The notes: generated by a model not told the origin, from the letters alone. Positions 44,484 to 53,343 are shown, counted from the first letter of the stretch. The stretch is DNA of 64,000 nucleotides from Glaciihabitans sp. (GCA_025463785.1 JAODBD010000013.1:80524-144523), one strand, 5' to 3'. Numbers and translations: made by a program.

Positions 44484-45805
44484 CGGGTTGCTCCAATCAC
44501 AATTGCGGTCTCCCTGGCGGTTCCCGCCGATTCGTCGCGGATCGTGTTCGTCGGGTATAAGTCCGGGATGTAGTCCAGGTAGCCACGTTGGATCTGAATT
44601 TGATCGGCGAGGTACTGTGCATCGTGCCAGACACCCCAGATAAAACTCGATCCGCGACGAGACTGCCACGGTAGCCCGAGGAAGTAGATTCCGGGTTCTC
44701 CCGATACCCCGCGCTGGTGGACAGGGCGCCCTCGCTCGTCGAAAGTGTCGACTTCCAGCCAGCTGTAGTCCTGGGCAAAACCGGTGGCCCACACTATCGA
44801 CGTGACCCCGGACTCAGCGAGGTCGAGCTCGCGAATTGGGTTGATCATGTCTTCGGCGTCACTGTGCAGAATGTGAGCCTCAGGTTCCGTGGGTAGGTCC
44901 AAACCGTTGCGGCTCACGTATTCGTCGGCGGCTTTGAGAAGTGAGAGGTAGTTCTCATCACCGTGCCGGATGTTGTCGACAAGGTCGTCCGCGAAAGTCA
45001 CTAATCCGTCGCCGTACCGGGCGGTCAAGCCGGCCAAACGGATGCCGTTCTCTGCGAGGACCCGAAAGTCGACAGTGTTTCCGCCATTCGCACCACTCAC
45101 CGCGATAGTTACGTGCTCTGCTCCTGCGGGCGGAGCGGACATTTCCCAAAGGCCGAGGACCCCCAGCCACCAGCAAAAGTCTCGCTGTCGGTAGCGACGC
45201 GGCGGTCGCTCGTGCGGCCCAACCGACAGGTACACCTGTCGACCAGCCTTCTGGAGCTCATCAGCGATTTGAACGCCTGACGAGCCTGCTCCGACAACAA
45301 GGACATTGCCTGCTGGCAACTGCTCCGGATTGAAGTACGAGCTCGAGTGAATCTGGTGAAGCCCTGATCCGGCCGGGACAACGGGAGGGATCACAGGACG
45401 CTGGAATGGACCGGTTGCCGCAACGACATAACGTGCGTCGTAGGCCCCGTCGGTGGTCTCGACACGGAACCCTGGCCGGCCGGCGTTCGTCCGGACCGAC
45501 GTTACTTCGACGCCGCACCGGATCGGGGCGGAGTGCTTCGCCGCGTACTCGACGAAGTAGTCTGCCACTTGCTCTTTGGACGCGAATTCGTCAGGGGAGA
45601 GGTCGAATTCGAGGCCCGGGAATCGATCGTGCCACGCGGGCCCGTTGGCGACCAGAGAGTCCCAACGCATCGAGCGCCATCGCTCTGCGATGCGGCCGCG
45701 CTCCAGTACGACATGGTTAACTCCTCGTGCGGCGAGGTGCTCGCTCATTGCGACCCCGGCCTGTCCTGCGCCGACAACGAGAACTTCTACTTCCTGTGCA
45801 GTCAT
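44480..45805 (-). CDS. Flavin-containing monooxygenase (class B, CzcO/YUCCA-like)
   Basis: The 441-residue enzyme has an N-terminal FAD motif (VLVVGAGQAGVAMSEHL), ERWRSMRWDSLV, YVVAATGPFQRP, an HSSSYFNP segment, a second dinucleotide motif VLVVGAGSSGVQIADEL, and IVWATGFAQDYSWL. It should use FAD, NADPH and oxygen to N- or C-hydroxylate a soft nucleophile. The ATG at 45805 follows GGAGG by five bases; an upstream GTG is rejected. It is the first gene of the operon with ridA, DUF1028, M20 and aspA, and divergent from a LysR gene. A role in oxime formation is inference from the nearby aldoxime dehydratase. Confidence 0.9.
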   Translation of the reverse strand: MTAQEVEVLVVGAGQAGVAMSEHLAARGVNHVVLERGRIAERWRSMRWDSLVANGPAWHDRFPGLEFDLSPDEFASKEQVADYFVEYAAKHSAPIRCGVEVTSVRTNAGRPGFRVETTDGAYDARYVVAATGPFQRPVIPPVVPAGSGLHQIHSSSYFNPEQLPAGNVLVVGAGSSGVQIADELQKAGRQVYLSVGPHERPPRRYRQRDFCWWLGVLGLWEMSAPPAGAEHVTIAVSGANGGNTVDFRVLAENGIRLAGLTARYGDGLVTFADDLVDNIRHGDENYLSLLKAADEYVSRNGLDLPTEPEAHILHSDAEDMINPIRELDLAESGVTSIVWATGFAQDYSWLEVDTFDERGRPVHQRGVSGEPGIYFLGLPWQSRRGSSFIWGVWHDAQYLADQIQIQRGYLDYIPDLYPTNTIRDESAGTARETAIVIGATR

Positions 45806-45965
45806 CACGACCTCCGCTGCTGCAGGCACGTGCCTGGATGCTTTCGACGCGCGCGTCGCCGCGCTCGTTCTTCATTGAGACCAAGTGTGTTACCCACAAG
45901 CACATCTGAACAGAATGGGAATGTTGTGGTATTCATAGGCTGAGCAGATGAATGAGGGAGTACTG

Positions 45966-46898
45966 ATGTCCGGCGTATCAGATGTGACCACCGCGCAGTT
46001 GCGCTACTTCGTTGAGGCTGCCGAAAACCTGAGCATGACCAGGGCGGCCGAGACATTGTTGGTTGCACAATCCGCGGTGTCGTCGTCGGTGGCCCAGCTG
46101 GAGCGAGCGATCGGCGTGCAGCTATTCATTCGCAAGCCCGCCAAGGGACTGATCCTGACGGTCGCGGGCGAAAGGTTTTATCACGAAGCAAAAGGTCTGC
46201 TCACAAGCCTGGAAGAAGCGCTCGACTCGGCACGAGGGCAGGTAAATGAAGTCGCGGGCACGGTTACATTGGCGTGCTTCGTAACGCTCGTGCCATTCTT
46301 CGTCCCCAGCCTCCTCTCACATCTCGCCGCATTGCATCCAAATCTCAGAATAGAAGTGATCGAGACTGACTCGGAGGGTGTCCTGAGCGCACTGCAAACA
46401 GGTCGCGCGCAGCTGGGATTCGGATACGAATTCTCCGGAGGTCAGCCTGTCCGTACAACTGTGGTGGGTGTGGCCAAGCCGTACGTGCTCGTCTCGGAAC
46501 GGCATCGGCTTGCGACCTCCAAGACGAAGTCCGTGGCTTTGGAACGGCTGAGACATGAGCCAATGATCTTGCTTGACCTACCGCTCAGCCGCGACTACTT
46601 CCTGGACATGTTCCGTCAAAGTGGAGACGAGCCCGCGATTCGCTATCGCTCAAGCAACTACGAAACCGTGCGCTCGCTGGTAGCCCAAGGCCAGGGCTTC
46701 TCAATCCTGAACCAGATGCCAGCGTCTCCCGTCACGTACAGTGGACAATCCGTCAGGACGCTCCAAATCCGGGACCGAATCCCGCCCCTGCCCCTGGTGA
46801 TATCCGCGCTCGAAAGCGTGCAATCGACCGCGCGATCCCGAGCGGTCAGCGAATCGATTCGGGCGGTCGTTCGCTCACGTAGCGTCCACGCCCAATAG
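45966..46898 (+). CDS. LysR-family transcriptional regulator
   Basis: The protein has the LysR winged helix at its N-terminus (LRYFVEAAENLSMTRAAETL, AQSAVSSSVAQLERAIGVQLF) and a two-lobed effector domain (VTLACFVTLVPFFVPSLLSHL, FGYEFSGG, GQGFSILNQMP). The ATG at 45966 is preferred because GAGGGAG lies five bases before it; an ATG at 45948 would add six residues. Divergent position next to the FMO operon implies it controls that operon. An ACCCACAA/TTGTGGT pair around 45893-45930 is a possible binding region. Its 3' end overlaps the convergent aldoxime dehydratase gene by 24 bp. Confidence 0.93.
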   Translation: MSGVSDVTTAQLRYFVEAAENLSMTRAAETLLVAQSAVSSSVAQLERAIGVQLFIRKPAKGLILTVAGERFYHEAKGLLTSLEEALDSARGQVNEVAGTVTLACFVTLVPFFVPSLLSHLAALHPNLRIEVIETDSEGVLSALQTGRAQLGFGYEFSGGQPVRTTVVGVAKPYVLVSERHRLATSKTKSVALERLRHEPMILLDLPLSRDYFLDMFRQSGDEPAIRYRSSNYETVRSLVAQGQGFSILNQMPASPVTYSGQSVRTLQIRDRIPPLPLVISALESVQSTARSRAVSESIRAVVRSRSVHAQ

Positions 46899-47933
46899 AC
46901 CGGTCTTGTCATGGCAGTTCAGGTATTCGAACCATTGATGTTGTCTTTCAACGACCATCACTTCGTGATACAGATGCAGCTCGGCAGTCGACCCGAACTC
47001 GGCCATGTGGCGCATGGCAGAGGCGAAGATTTTCGCATGAGTCGGGTGAGACTTCGCCCACAATTCCAGACCTGAAAGATCGCTCCAGAGGCTCACCGCA
47101 AATCGCTTCTCAACGAACTCCTCGTTCTCATCCACAACGTCCATGTAACGGTTGGCATAGCACCCGAACGAGCGACCTTCGTCGCGAAGAAAGTCCATGC
47201 CAGCGCGCAGGGTCGGTTCGATCTCCTCAAGGAAGAAGGCGCGCTCAGGTCCAGCCGTTTCGCTGAAATCCTGACCTGATCGAATGAGAGCGAGGTTGTG
47301 CTGGGGCGCGATCACGACCCGAGCGCCAGACGAAGTTCCCGAGGGTGTCCCGGCCCCAGCGACGGGATCTGTCTGCGTGATCGGCAGACGATCACGCATC
47401 GAACCCCAGTAGCCGGCTTCGATGAAGGGCTCACTCATTGACTCCGCCAGGTTAGCTAATCCCTCGGGATGAGCATTTGACGTGAAGATCGTTTCAAGGC
47501 GGTCGACGGTGGGGCGGACGACCTCGGTGAAGAACCCGACACCATCCATGAAGTGGGTCTCCGCCGTCCAGGCGGCGCCATCGACGGCGAACCATTCATC
47601 GAAGGCGTAGCCGTCCGTCCAATAGGCAACTATGAAGCGGTTGGTAAAGCCCCAGTCGTCAACCCAGAGAGCGCGATCACTGTGGATCGGACCGTTCGCG
47701 AGAGTCATTGACCGACCGAGATCCTGAATCGACGCGAGTGCAGCGGGGTTGTCGCCGTCGACGGACTGGGCGCCGAAGTACGCGATCGTGACTTGCTCGA
47801 CCGAACTGGCTAGTCGACTAGTGAACGAATCGAAATCGGGACGGTATCCCATCGAGCGGAGCCGCGCTGTGTTCGAGCGGGGCACCCGAAGGTGCGGCGC
47901 GATTGCGCTATCGAGCTCATGGTTTCCGTTCAT
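46875..47933 (-). CDS. Aldoxime dehydratase (phenylacetaldoxime dehydratase family, haem enzyme)
   Basis: The 352-residue protein aligns end to end with OxdA/OxdRG-type aldoxime dehydratases: DSAIAPHLRVPRS, YWGSMRDRLPITQTDP, LIRSGQDFS, TLRAGMDFLRDEG, SHPTHAKIF, LYHEVMVV and FEYLNCHDKTG. The mechanistic residues are all present: Arg180, Ser219, proximal haem ligand His299 and distal-side His323. It dehydrates aldoximes to nitriles. The ATG at 47933 gives the family length; longer frames are rejected. It is a single gene, divergent by 361 bp from the NCS1-nitrilase-FDH operon, and its product would feed that nitrilase. Confidence 0.93.
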   Translation of the reverse strand: MNGNHELDSAIAPHLRVPRSNTARLRSMGYRPDFDSFTSRLASSVEQVTIAYFGAQSVDGDNPAALASIQDLGRSMTLANGPIHSDRALWVDDWGFTNRFIVAYWTDGYAFDEWFAVDGAAWTAETHFMDGVGFFTEVVRPTVDRLETIFTSNAHPEGLANLAESMSEPFIEAGYWGSMRDRLPITQTDPVAGAGTPSGTSSGARVVIAPQHNLALIRSGQDFSETAGPERAFFLEEIEPTLRAGMDFLRDEGRSFGCYANRYMDVVDENEEFVEKRFAVSLWSDLSGLELWAKSHPTHAKIFASAMRHMAEFGSTAELHLYHEVMVVERQHQWFEYLNCHDKTGLLGVDAT

Positions 47934-48214
47934 TTCGAGTTCCCGTCTTGCCGCGTCATCGCGCCCGTTGAGAACAACCATCGGAGGTTTTGCAGGCTGG
48001 AGCAAATATCGGTCTTAGATGGATGCAATCAGTCCGTTGTGATTTCGGGCCCGTTGCGACCAGATTTCGGAGTGGTAACAACTGTCGGGGACGATAAATC
48101 AGGCAACTCGCACCATTGGAGATAAAGGCCCGGAAATCATGGGAATTGCGCGCGCGGCTCATTCATTCATCGATTTTCCTTAGGTAATCCATCTCTAACC
48201 TCAGATTGACCGGG

Positions 48215-48235
48215 GATAGTTCCACGAGGACTATC
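48215..48235. promoter_or_regulatory. Candidate operator before the NCS1-nitrilase-FDH operon
   Basis: GATAGT (48215-48220) and ACTATC (48230-48235) form an inverted repeat with partial internal pairing (CC/GG). It lies 60-80 bp ahead of the permease ATG in the 361-bp divergent region shared with the aldoxime dehydratase gene. No exact copy is seen before the FMO operon. Confidence 0.4.
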
Positions 48236-48294
48236 GCAGATAACCCGACCGACGCTGAACGCCGGTCCTATCTCAGAGAATCCGAGGGCCAAAG

Positions 48295-49800
48295 ATGAGT
48301 CCGAACTCAACGCCGGTGACAGAGAAAGCCCCTGTCCTGGAGACAAACAGTGTCAACTTCGTTCCGCACTCGGAGCGCTACGGGCACCCGCGCAGCCTCT
48401 TCACCCTGTGGTTTGGCGCAAACGCCATGGGCGTGACAATCCTGACCGGATCTCTCGCAGCGTTTACCGATCTCAGCCTCTTCTGGTCTGCGATCGCGAT
48501 CATTCTTGGAACACTGATCGGAACGATCTTCGTTGCGTATCATTCCGCTCAAGGGCCCACACTCGGCCTTCCGCAAATGATTCAAAGCCGCGCACAGTTC
48601 GGCTTCTTTGGGGCTGTCATACCACTGATCGTCGTCGTCGCCATGTACCTCGGCTTCTTCGGTGGAGGCGCGGTCCTAGCCGGAGACGCGATGGCGAATC
48701 TCACCGGTATCAGCCAGCAGCTCGGGATCCTGATCATCAGCGTGCTGTCGCTGATTCTGGTGGTCTTCGGCTACAAGGTGCTGCACATCGTCGCAAAAAT
48801 CATCACGCCGATCTTCATCGTCGTGTTCGCGTTGGTCACGATCTTCCTCATCATTCGCTGGCCGGGTGAAGCACACCACGCGACAGCTCCAGGCGGGTTC
48901 TCGACCGTCGGCTTCTTCCTCATTCTCGGAATCGTGGCTGCCTATTTCATCACCTACGGGCCTTACGTTGCCGACTATTCGCGCTACCTGCCGGCAAAGA
49001 CCAGCGTCGCATCGACCTTCTGGTACACCTATGCAGGCATGGGAATCAGCGGCATTTGGCTGCTCATCCTCGGGGCTGCCGTGCAGATCGGCTGGAGCAA
49101 GCTCGACATCGTTGGCGCGCTGGGCGCAGCGGGTGGCCTTGGAGGCGAGTGGTTAAGAATCCTCGCCCTCCTCGTTCTCCTCATCGGCCTTGTCAACATC
49201 GGTGCCCTCAACATCTACGGCGCGGCGATGTCCGCACTGACGATTGCGACGAGTTTCATGAAGAGTTGGAAACCGGGTCGGGGACTGCGCCTCGCTTTCA
49301 TGATCCCAGTTGCGGTGATCGCAACAGCTGGCGCGGTGCTTGTGTCTGGCAACCTCATCAATGCATACGAGAACTTCATCTTCTTCCTCATCGCGTTCCT
49401 CATCCCGTGGAGCGCAGTCAACCTGGTCGACTTCTACTTCGTGCGAAAAGGCAGGTACCACGTCGGCGACCTGTTCACGCCTAAGGGACGGTACCGCTCT
49501 GTAAGTTGGGCTGGTCTTGGCGCCTACCTCGTCGGCTGTGCCGCGATGATCCCATTCATCAGCACCACCTTCTACACGGGAGCCCTCGCCGCGGCGCTCG
49601 GCTTCGACATCTCGTGGGTAATCGGCCTCGTCGTCTCAGGTGCCGTCTACGCGTTGTTCGCCAGGCTCGCTCACGTGCGGGAGTCGGACGCTTCCGCCGA
49701 GATACTTGATCTGAGTGAAGCGGCAGATACCGCGGCTGCCCTAGCCGCTGCGGAAACATTGGGCGAAAATGAACCTTTCACTGCGACAAAGGGATTCTGA
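48295..49800 (+). CDS. NCS1-family permease
   Basis: A 501-residue membrane protein with about 12 hydrophobic segments and NCS1 features: NSVNFVPHSERYGHPRSLF, AYHSAQGPTLGLPQMIQSR, YGPYVADYSRYLPAKTS and LVDFYFVRKGRYHVGDLF. It is paralogous to the permease at 23122-24612. The nitrilase starts two bases after its stop, so they are co-translated. It presumably imports the nitrogen compound processed by this operon; classical NCS1 substrates are nucleobases, hydantoins or vitamins, but the context suggests an aldoxime, nitrile or precursor. Confidence 0.92.
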   Translation: MSPNSTPVTEKAPVLETNSVNFVPHSERYGHPRSLFTLWFGANAMGVTILTGSLAAFTDLSLFWSAIAIILGTLIGTIFVAYHSAQGPTLGLPQMIQSRAQFGFFGAVIPLIVVVAMYLGFFGGGAVLAGDAMANLTGISQQLGILIISVLSLILVVFGYKVLHIVAKIITPIFIVVFALVTIFLIIRWPGEAHHATAPGGFSTVGFFLILGIVAAYFITYGPYVADYSRYLPAKTSVASTFWYTYAGMGISGIWLLILGAAVQIGWSKLDIVGALGAAGGLGGEWLRILALLVLLIGLVNIGALNIYGAAMSALTIATSFMKSWKPGRGLRLAFMIPVAVIATAGAVLVSGNLINAYENFIFFLIAFLIPWSAVNLVDFYFVRKGRYHVGDLFTPKGRYRSVSWAGLGAYLVGCAAMIPFISTTFYTGALAAALGFDISWVIGLVVSGAVYALFARLAHVRESDASAEILDLSEAADTAAALAAAETLGENEPFTATKGF

Positions 49801-49802
49801 TC

Positions 49803-50804
49803 ATGGGTGACGTCGACCGTATCGTGCGGGTAGCGGCAGTGCAGGCCGCCCCGGTGTGGCTGGATCGGGAGCGGAGCGTCGAAAAGGCCATCGCTCTCAT
49901 TGACGAAGCCGGCGCGAAAGGGGCAGAGCTTGTCGCCTTCGGCGAATCCTGGCTTCCCGGCTTTCCCTTCTGGATATGGTTGGGAACACCGGCCTGGGGC
50001 AGTGACTTCTTTGTTGAACTCCACAAAAATGCCGTCGAAGCCGACGGCAAGGAGATCCAGGCGATTCGTAATGCGGCCAAACGCAACCACGTTGAAGTCG
50101 TCCTGGGGGCCACTGAACGAGATCGCGGGAGCCTGTACTGCACACTCTTCTATCTGGGTTCGAACGGGGAGTATCGCGGACGCCATCGCAAGCTCAAGCC
50201 CACTCACGTCGAGCGGAGCATTTGGGGAGAGGGAGACGGCAGCGACCTGATTGTTCTGGACACCCCCATTGGACGTCTGGGCGGTTTGAACTGCTGGGAG
50301 CACTTACAGCCACTCAGCAAGTACGCGATGTACGCCGCAAACGAGCAGATCCACGTCGCTGCGTGGCCCGCGCTTTCGATCTACAACGGTACTGCGTATG
50401 CGTTGGGCGCCGAGGCTAACGCAGCAGCGTCGCTTACATACGCCCTCGAGGGCCAGGGCTTCGTTCTGTCTGTCTCATCACTTGTCGACGAGCGGATTAT
50501 GGAGCGCGTCGCTGACACCCCCGACCGTCAGAAGCTTCTGGAGTTAGGGGGTGGCATTACTACTATTTATGGACCATCCGGAGAAGCGGTCGCTGGGCCG
50601 CTCGGTTACAACGAGGAGAACATCCTCATCGCGGACATCGACCTCAGCGAGATCCGTCGAGCCAAGCAGGCCGCAGACCCCGCCGGCCACTACGCTCGCG
50701 CCGACGCAACCCGGCTCCAACTGAACCGTGCCCCTCGTGTGCCCGTCAACCTCGACGACTTTCACGAGGACCTCCAACTTCGTTTCGAAGACATCGACCA
50801 GTAG
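49803..50804 (+). CDS. Nitrilase
   Basis: The 333-residue enzyme has the true-nitrilase catalytic set: Glu48 in AFGESWLPGFPFWIWLGTPAW, Lys130 in RHRKLKPTHVER and Cys164 in GGLNCWEHLQPLSKY, plus YGPSGEAVAGPLGYNEENIL. The CWEH and KPTHVER contexts are those of aliphatic/arylacetonitrilases and cyanide-degrading branch-1 enzymes, not of amidases. It converts a nitrile to acid and ammonia. Coupled to an upstream permease and followed by formate dehydrogenase, it could also act as a cyanide dihydratase giving formate; the sequence alone favours nitrilase. Confidence 0.92.
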   Translation: MGDVDRIVRVAAVQAAPVWLDRERSVEKAIALIDEAGAKGAELVAFGESWLPGFPFWIWLGTPAWGSDFFVELHKNAVEADGKEIQAIRNAAKRNHVEVVLGATERDRGSLYCTLFYLGSNGEYRGRHRKLKPTHVERSIWGEGDGSDLIVLDTPIGRLGGLNCWEHLQPLSKYAMYAANEQIHVAAWPALSIYNGTAYALGAEANAAASLTYALEGQGFVLSVSSLVDERIMERVADTPDRQKLLELGGGITTIYGPSGEAVAGPLGYNEENILIADIDLSEIRRAKQAADPAGHYARADATRLQLNRAPRVPVNLDDFHEDLQLRFEDIDQ

Positions 50805-50846
50805 ATCCGTCCCACCACAGCAATCGCCGCAAGGAGTTAGAAGACA

Positions 50847-52001
50847 GTGAAGGTACTTTGCGTCCTGTATCCGGACCCAATCGATGGTTATCCACCGCGT
50901 TACGCTCGCGATTCCATCCCAGTCATCGAGAGGTACCCGAACGGGCAAACACTGCCAACTCCATCCGCCGTTGATTTCACTCCCGGAGAACTCTTGGGAT
51001 CCGTATCCGGGGAGCTCGGTCTTCGTAAATACCTCGAAGACGCCGGCCACACACTCATCGTCACGAGCGACAAAGAAGGCCCGGATTCAGAGTTCGAGCG
51101 TGAGCTGCCGGACGCGGACATCGTGATCTCTCAGCCCTTCTGGCCTGCATACCTCACACCCGATCGCCTGGCGAAGGCTAAGAACCTCAAAATCGCCATA
51201 ACAGCAGGCATCGGCAGCGACCACGTCGACCTCGCTACGGCGATAGACCGGGGAATTACGGTAGCCGAGGTCACGTACAGCAACAGCATCGGCGTTGCTG
51301 AGCACACCGTGATGATGGTTCTCTCTCTGGTCCGGGATTATCTGCCGCAATACAAGATTGTGTTGGATGGTGGCTGGAATATCGCGGATGCAGTAAAACG
51401 CAGCTACGACCTCGAGGGAATGGACGTCGGTGTTTTTGCCGCAGGCCGAATCGGCCGCGCTGTGCTCGAGCGCCTCAAGCCGTTCGGTGTTCGACTGCAC
51501 TACACCGATCGCTTCCGACTGGCCCCGGAAGTAGAAGCTGAGCTCGGAGCGACGTTCTACGACAACATCCAGGACCTCGTGAAAAACGTCGATGTCCTGA
51601 CCGTCCACGCCCCGCTCACGGACGAAACCAAAGGACTCCTCAACGATGAGCTTCTTGGCACAATGCGCCGGGGCTCCTACATCGTGAACCCGGCTCGTGG
51701 AGCGATTGCAGACCGCGACGCGATCGTTCGGGCGCTCGAGAGTGGCCAGCTCGCAGGCTATGCCGGGGACGTCTGGTTCCCGCAACCAGCGCCGGCGGAC
51801 CATCCCTGGAGGACCATGCCGCACCACGGCATGACCCCGCATACCTCCGGTACCTCCCTACCATCGCAGGCTCGATATGCGGCGGGTACTCGAGAAATTC
51901 TTGAGGCATTTCTCGGCGGGGAGCCCATCAGACCCGAATACCTCATCGTCGACGGCGGGTCGTACGCCGGAACAGGCGCGCACTCGTACGCGAGCAAATA
52001 G
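50847..52001 (+). CDS. fdh: NAD-dependent formate dehydrogenase
   Basis: The 384-residue protein matches bacterial and plant FDH closely: KVLCVLYPDPIDGYPPRYAR, DFTPGELLGSVSGELGLRKY, ISQPFWPAYLTPDRL, TAGIGSDHVDL, VAEVTYSNSIGVAEH, AAGRIGRAVL, HYTDRFRL, NPARGAIADRD and the catalytic-histidine segment TPHTSGTSL. The FDH-specific N-terminal loop and Asp of YTDR (NAD preference) are present, so this is FDH rather than a generic D-2-hydroxyacid dehydrogenase. It oxidises formate to CO2 with NADH formation. The GTG has AAGGAG ten bases upstream. Two hairpins follow the stop. Confidence 0.95.
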   Translation: MKVLCVLYPDPIDGYPPRYARDSIPVIERYPNGQTLPTPSAVDFTPGELLGSVSGELGLRKYLEDAGHTLIVTSDKEGPDSEFERELPDADIVISQPFWPAYLTPDRLAKAKNLKIAITAGIGSDHVDLATAIDRGITVAEVTYSNSIGVAEHTVMMVLSLVRDYLPQYKIVLDGGWNIADAVKRSYDLEGMDVGVFAAGRIGRAVLERLKPFGVRLHYTDRFRLAPEVEAELGATFYDNIQDLVKNVDVLTVHAPLTDETKGLLNDELLGTMRRGSYIVNPARGAIADRDAIVRALESGQLAGYAGDVWFPQPAPADHPWRTMPHHGMTPHTSGTSLPSQARYAAGTREILEAFLGGEPIRPEYLIVDGGSYAGTGAHSYASK

Positions 52002-52062
52002 CGTCTGAGACAATTCTGCGACGCATCCCGAACCAGCGCAGAGGTACGCGAATTTGGGTCCA

Positions 52063-52100
52063 AGCGTCGTAGACGCTCCGACCGAACCGTTTCAGGTCGG
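52063..52100 (+). terminator. Two consecutive hairpins after fdh
   Basis: AGCGTC-GTA-GACGCT (52063-52077) is a perfect stem with a three-base loop. It is followed by CCGACC (52078-52083) pairing with GGTCGG (52095-52100). They lie about 60 bp behind the formate dehydrogenase stop and probably end the operon. Confidence 0.6.
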
Positions 52101-52197
52101 TCGCGCCCCATGCTTTGCGGGGAGTGCGACCATCGGAAACTTGAGAGTCAGGGCCGCTCAACAACCGCGGAGGACCAGACCCTGCGAACCAACCGGC

Positions 52198-52719
52198 TTA
52201 AGGAAGCGGGGTGATGGTACGTGAAGAAGCGACTTCGTCCTCGAGACCAGGCACGACGAATGGGGCGAACCCAGGCTCGGCTTCGGTGATCTCCAAATCT
52301 GAGAAGACGAGCCGGATGTTGAGGGGCGCTGCGGCTATCCGCACTTCTCGAAACGGGATACCGATCTCGGCAGTCCAACGCGCCGCATCGCTCGACTCGT
52401 CGACAAGCTTCGCGCCGGGGTACATGTCCGCATAACGAACGCTCCAATCCCAGCCTTCCAGCTCCTCGATGTCAGACCCGTGCACATTGATCTCGTCCAA
52501 CGACTTCTTCCAAGTGCTCGTCGGGAGCGATGTCTCCACCTGCGCCACGACGCAGCAACGGAACAAATAGCGAACGGTCCGGAAGGGGATTATTTGGGCG
52601 TCGTAGGACGTGAGGTAGAAATACATCTCGTAGTCGCGCAGGTAATCCACCAACCCTTGGTGGATAAGTCCCGTATCCGCGGGTTCAGCGAGACTTGACC
52701 GAATTTCTGCGTCATCCAT
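52198..52719 (-). CDS. YxiG-like domain protein
   Basis: The 173-residue soluble protein resembles the YxiG-like family: DYLRDYEMYFYLTSYDAQ, RTVRYLFRCCVVAQVETSLP, WKKSLDE, DWSVRYADMYPGAKLV and NIRLVFSDLEI. These small proteins are often found in accessory regions of Firmicutes and Actinobacteria, in some cases near toxin or immunity loci; function is unknown. It stands alone with no clear partner. The recognition is from memory of the motif pattern and is moderate. Confidence 0.65.
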   Translation of the reverse strand: MDDAEIRSSLAEPADTGLIHQGLVDYLRDYEMYFYLTSYDAQIIPFRTVRYLFRCCVVAQVETSLPTSTWKKSLDEINVHGSDIEELEGWDWSVRYADMYPGAKLVDESSDAARWTAEIGIPFREVRIAAAPLNIRLVFSDLEITEAEPGFAPFVVPGLEDEVASSRTITPLP

Positions 52720-52779
52720 CTAGGCAATCTAGCTGCGCTCGGCCGCGGGGCAAACATGTCGGATCGACCCTGCGAGCTT

Positions 52780-53046
52780 TCAGCCGGTGCGATGAACGTC
52801 CGCTCGATGGGCGACTCGGAGGACCGAGACTTGGCTCTTCTCGTCGTCGATTTCGTACAGGATTCGAGGGCTTCCGCGACGAGCGCTGTATGTGCCAACC
52901 AGTTCACGCTCGAGTAGCTTGTCCACGCGCCGCGGGAACGCAGCTAGATCGCGGTACACAAACTCGACTATGGCGGGGATCACGCGCTCTGGAACGCTCG
53001 CCATGTCCCGCCTGGCGGTGGGCGAGAAGATGACTTCGTAGCTCAC
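52780..53046 (-). CDS. RelE/ParE-superfamily toxin
   Basis: An 88-residue toxin of the RelE fold: YEVIFSPTARRDMASVPERV, LVGTYSARRGSPRILYEIDDEKSQVSVLRVAHRADVH. The basic residues and the C-terminal RVAHR-D segment of RelE mRNA interferases are present, and no truncation is seen. Its GTG overlaps the stop of the upstream antitoxin frame by 4 bp. The antitoxin gene appears frameshifted, so the toxin may be weakly expressed, inactive or neutralised by a shortened antitoxin. Confidence 0.92.
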   Translation of the reverse strand: MSYEVIFSPTARRDMASVPERVIPAIVEFVYRDLAAFPRRVDKLLERELVGTYSARRGSPRILYEIDDEKSQVSVLRVAHRADVHRTG

Positions 53047-53343
53047 GCCGAGCGCTTGGGTATGCCGAACTCCGCTCGGAGCTGCTCTTCGGTAAGACCA
53101 TTGCCCGCGGCGATCTCTTCGCGCGCCGTTGCTACCTCCTCACGGTTACGGTCCTGGCTGAGCCAGAACAGAGTCTCCTGCAACGCGTTCCACTCGTCCG
53201 CCCCGATGAGCACCGCGGCGGGTGATCCGTCCTTTGTGATGGTGATTTGCTCGTGCGTGAGAGAAGCAGAATCGACCAGCTCGCTGAGGCGGTCCTTTAC
53301 CTTCGAGAACAGTGATGCTGCGAAATTCAGCCAGCGGGCGCAC
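53043..53343 (-). pseudogene. Phd/YefM-type antitoxin gene with 5' frameshift
   Basis: The body of a Phd/YefM antitoxin is readable: ASLFSKVKDRLSELVDSA, EQITITKDGSPAAVLIGADE, WNALQETLFWLSQ and an acidic tail to the stop overlapping relE. That frame has no start codon before an upstream stop. The expected N-terminus MRPLAEFRS is found in another frame, starting with GTG at 53343, with the switch near 53320. A one-base insertion or two-base deletion explains it. A sequencing error, or internal initiation further on, is the alternative. Confidence 0.6.

Noticed and set aside
49803..50804. Nitrilase called definitely as cyanide dihydratase because of the adjacent formate dehydrogenase
   Set aside because: The Glu and Cys contexts (FGESWLPG, NCWEHLQPL) resemble aliphatic/arylaceto-nitrilases more than CynD, so cyanide is kept only as an alternative.
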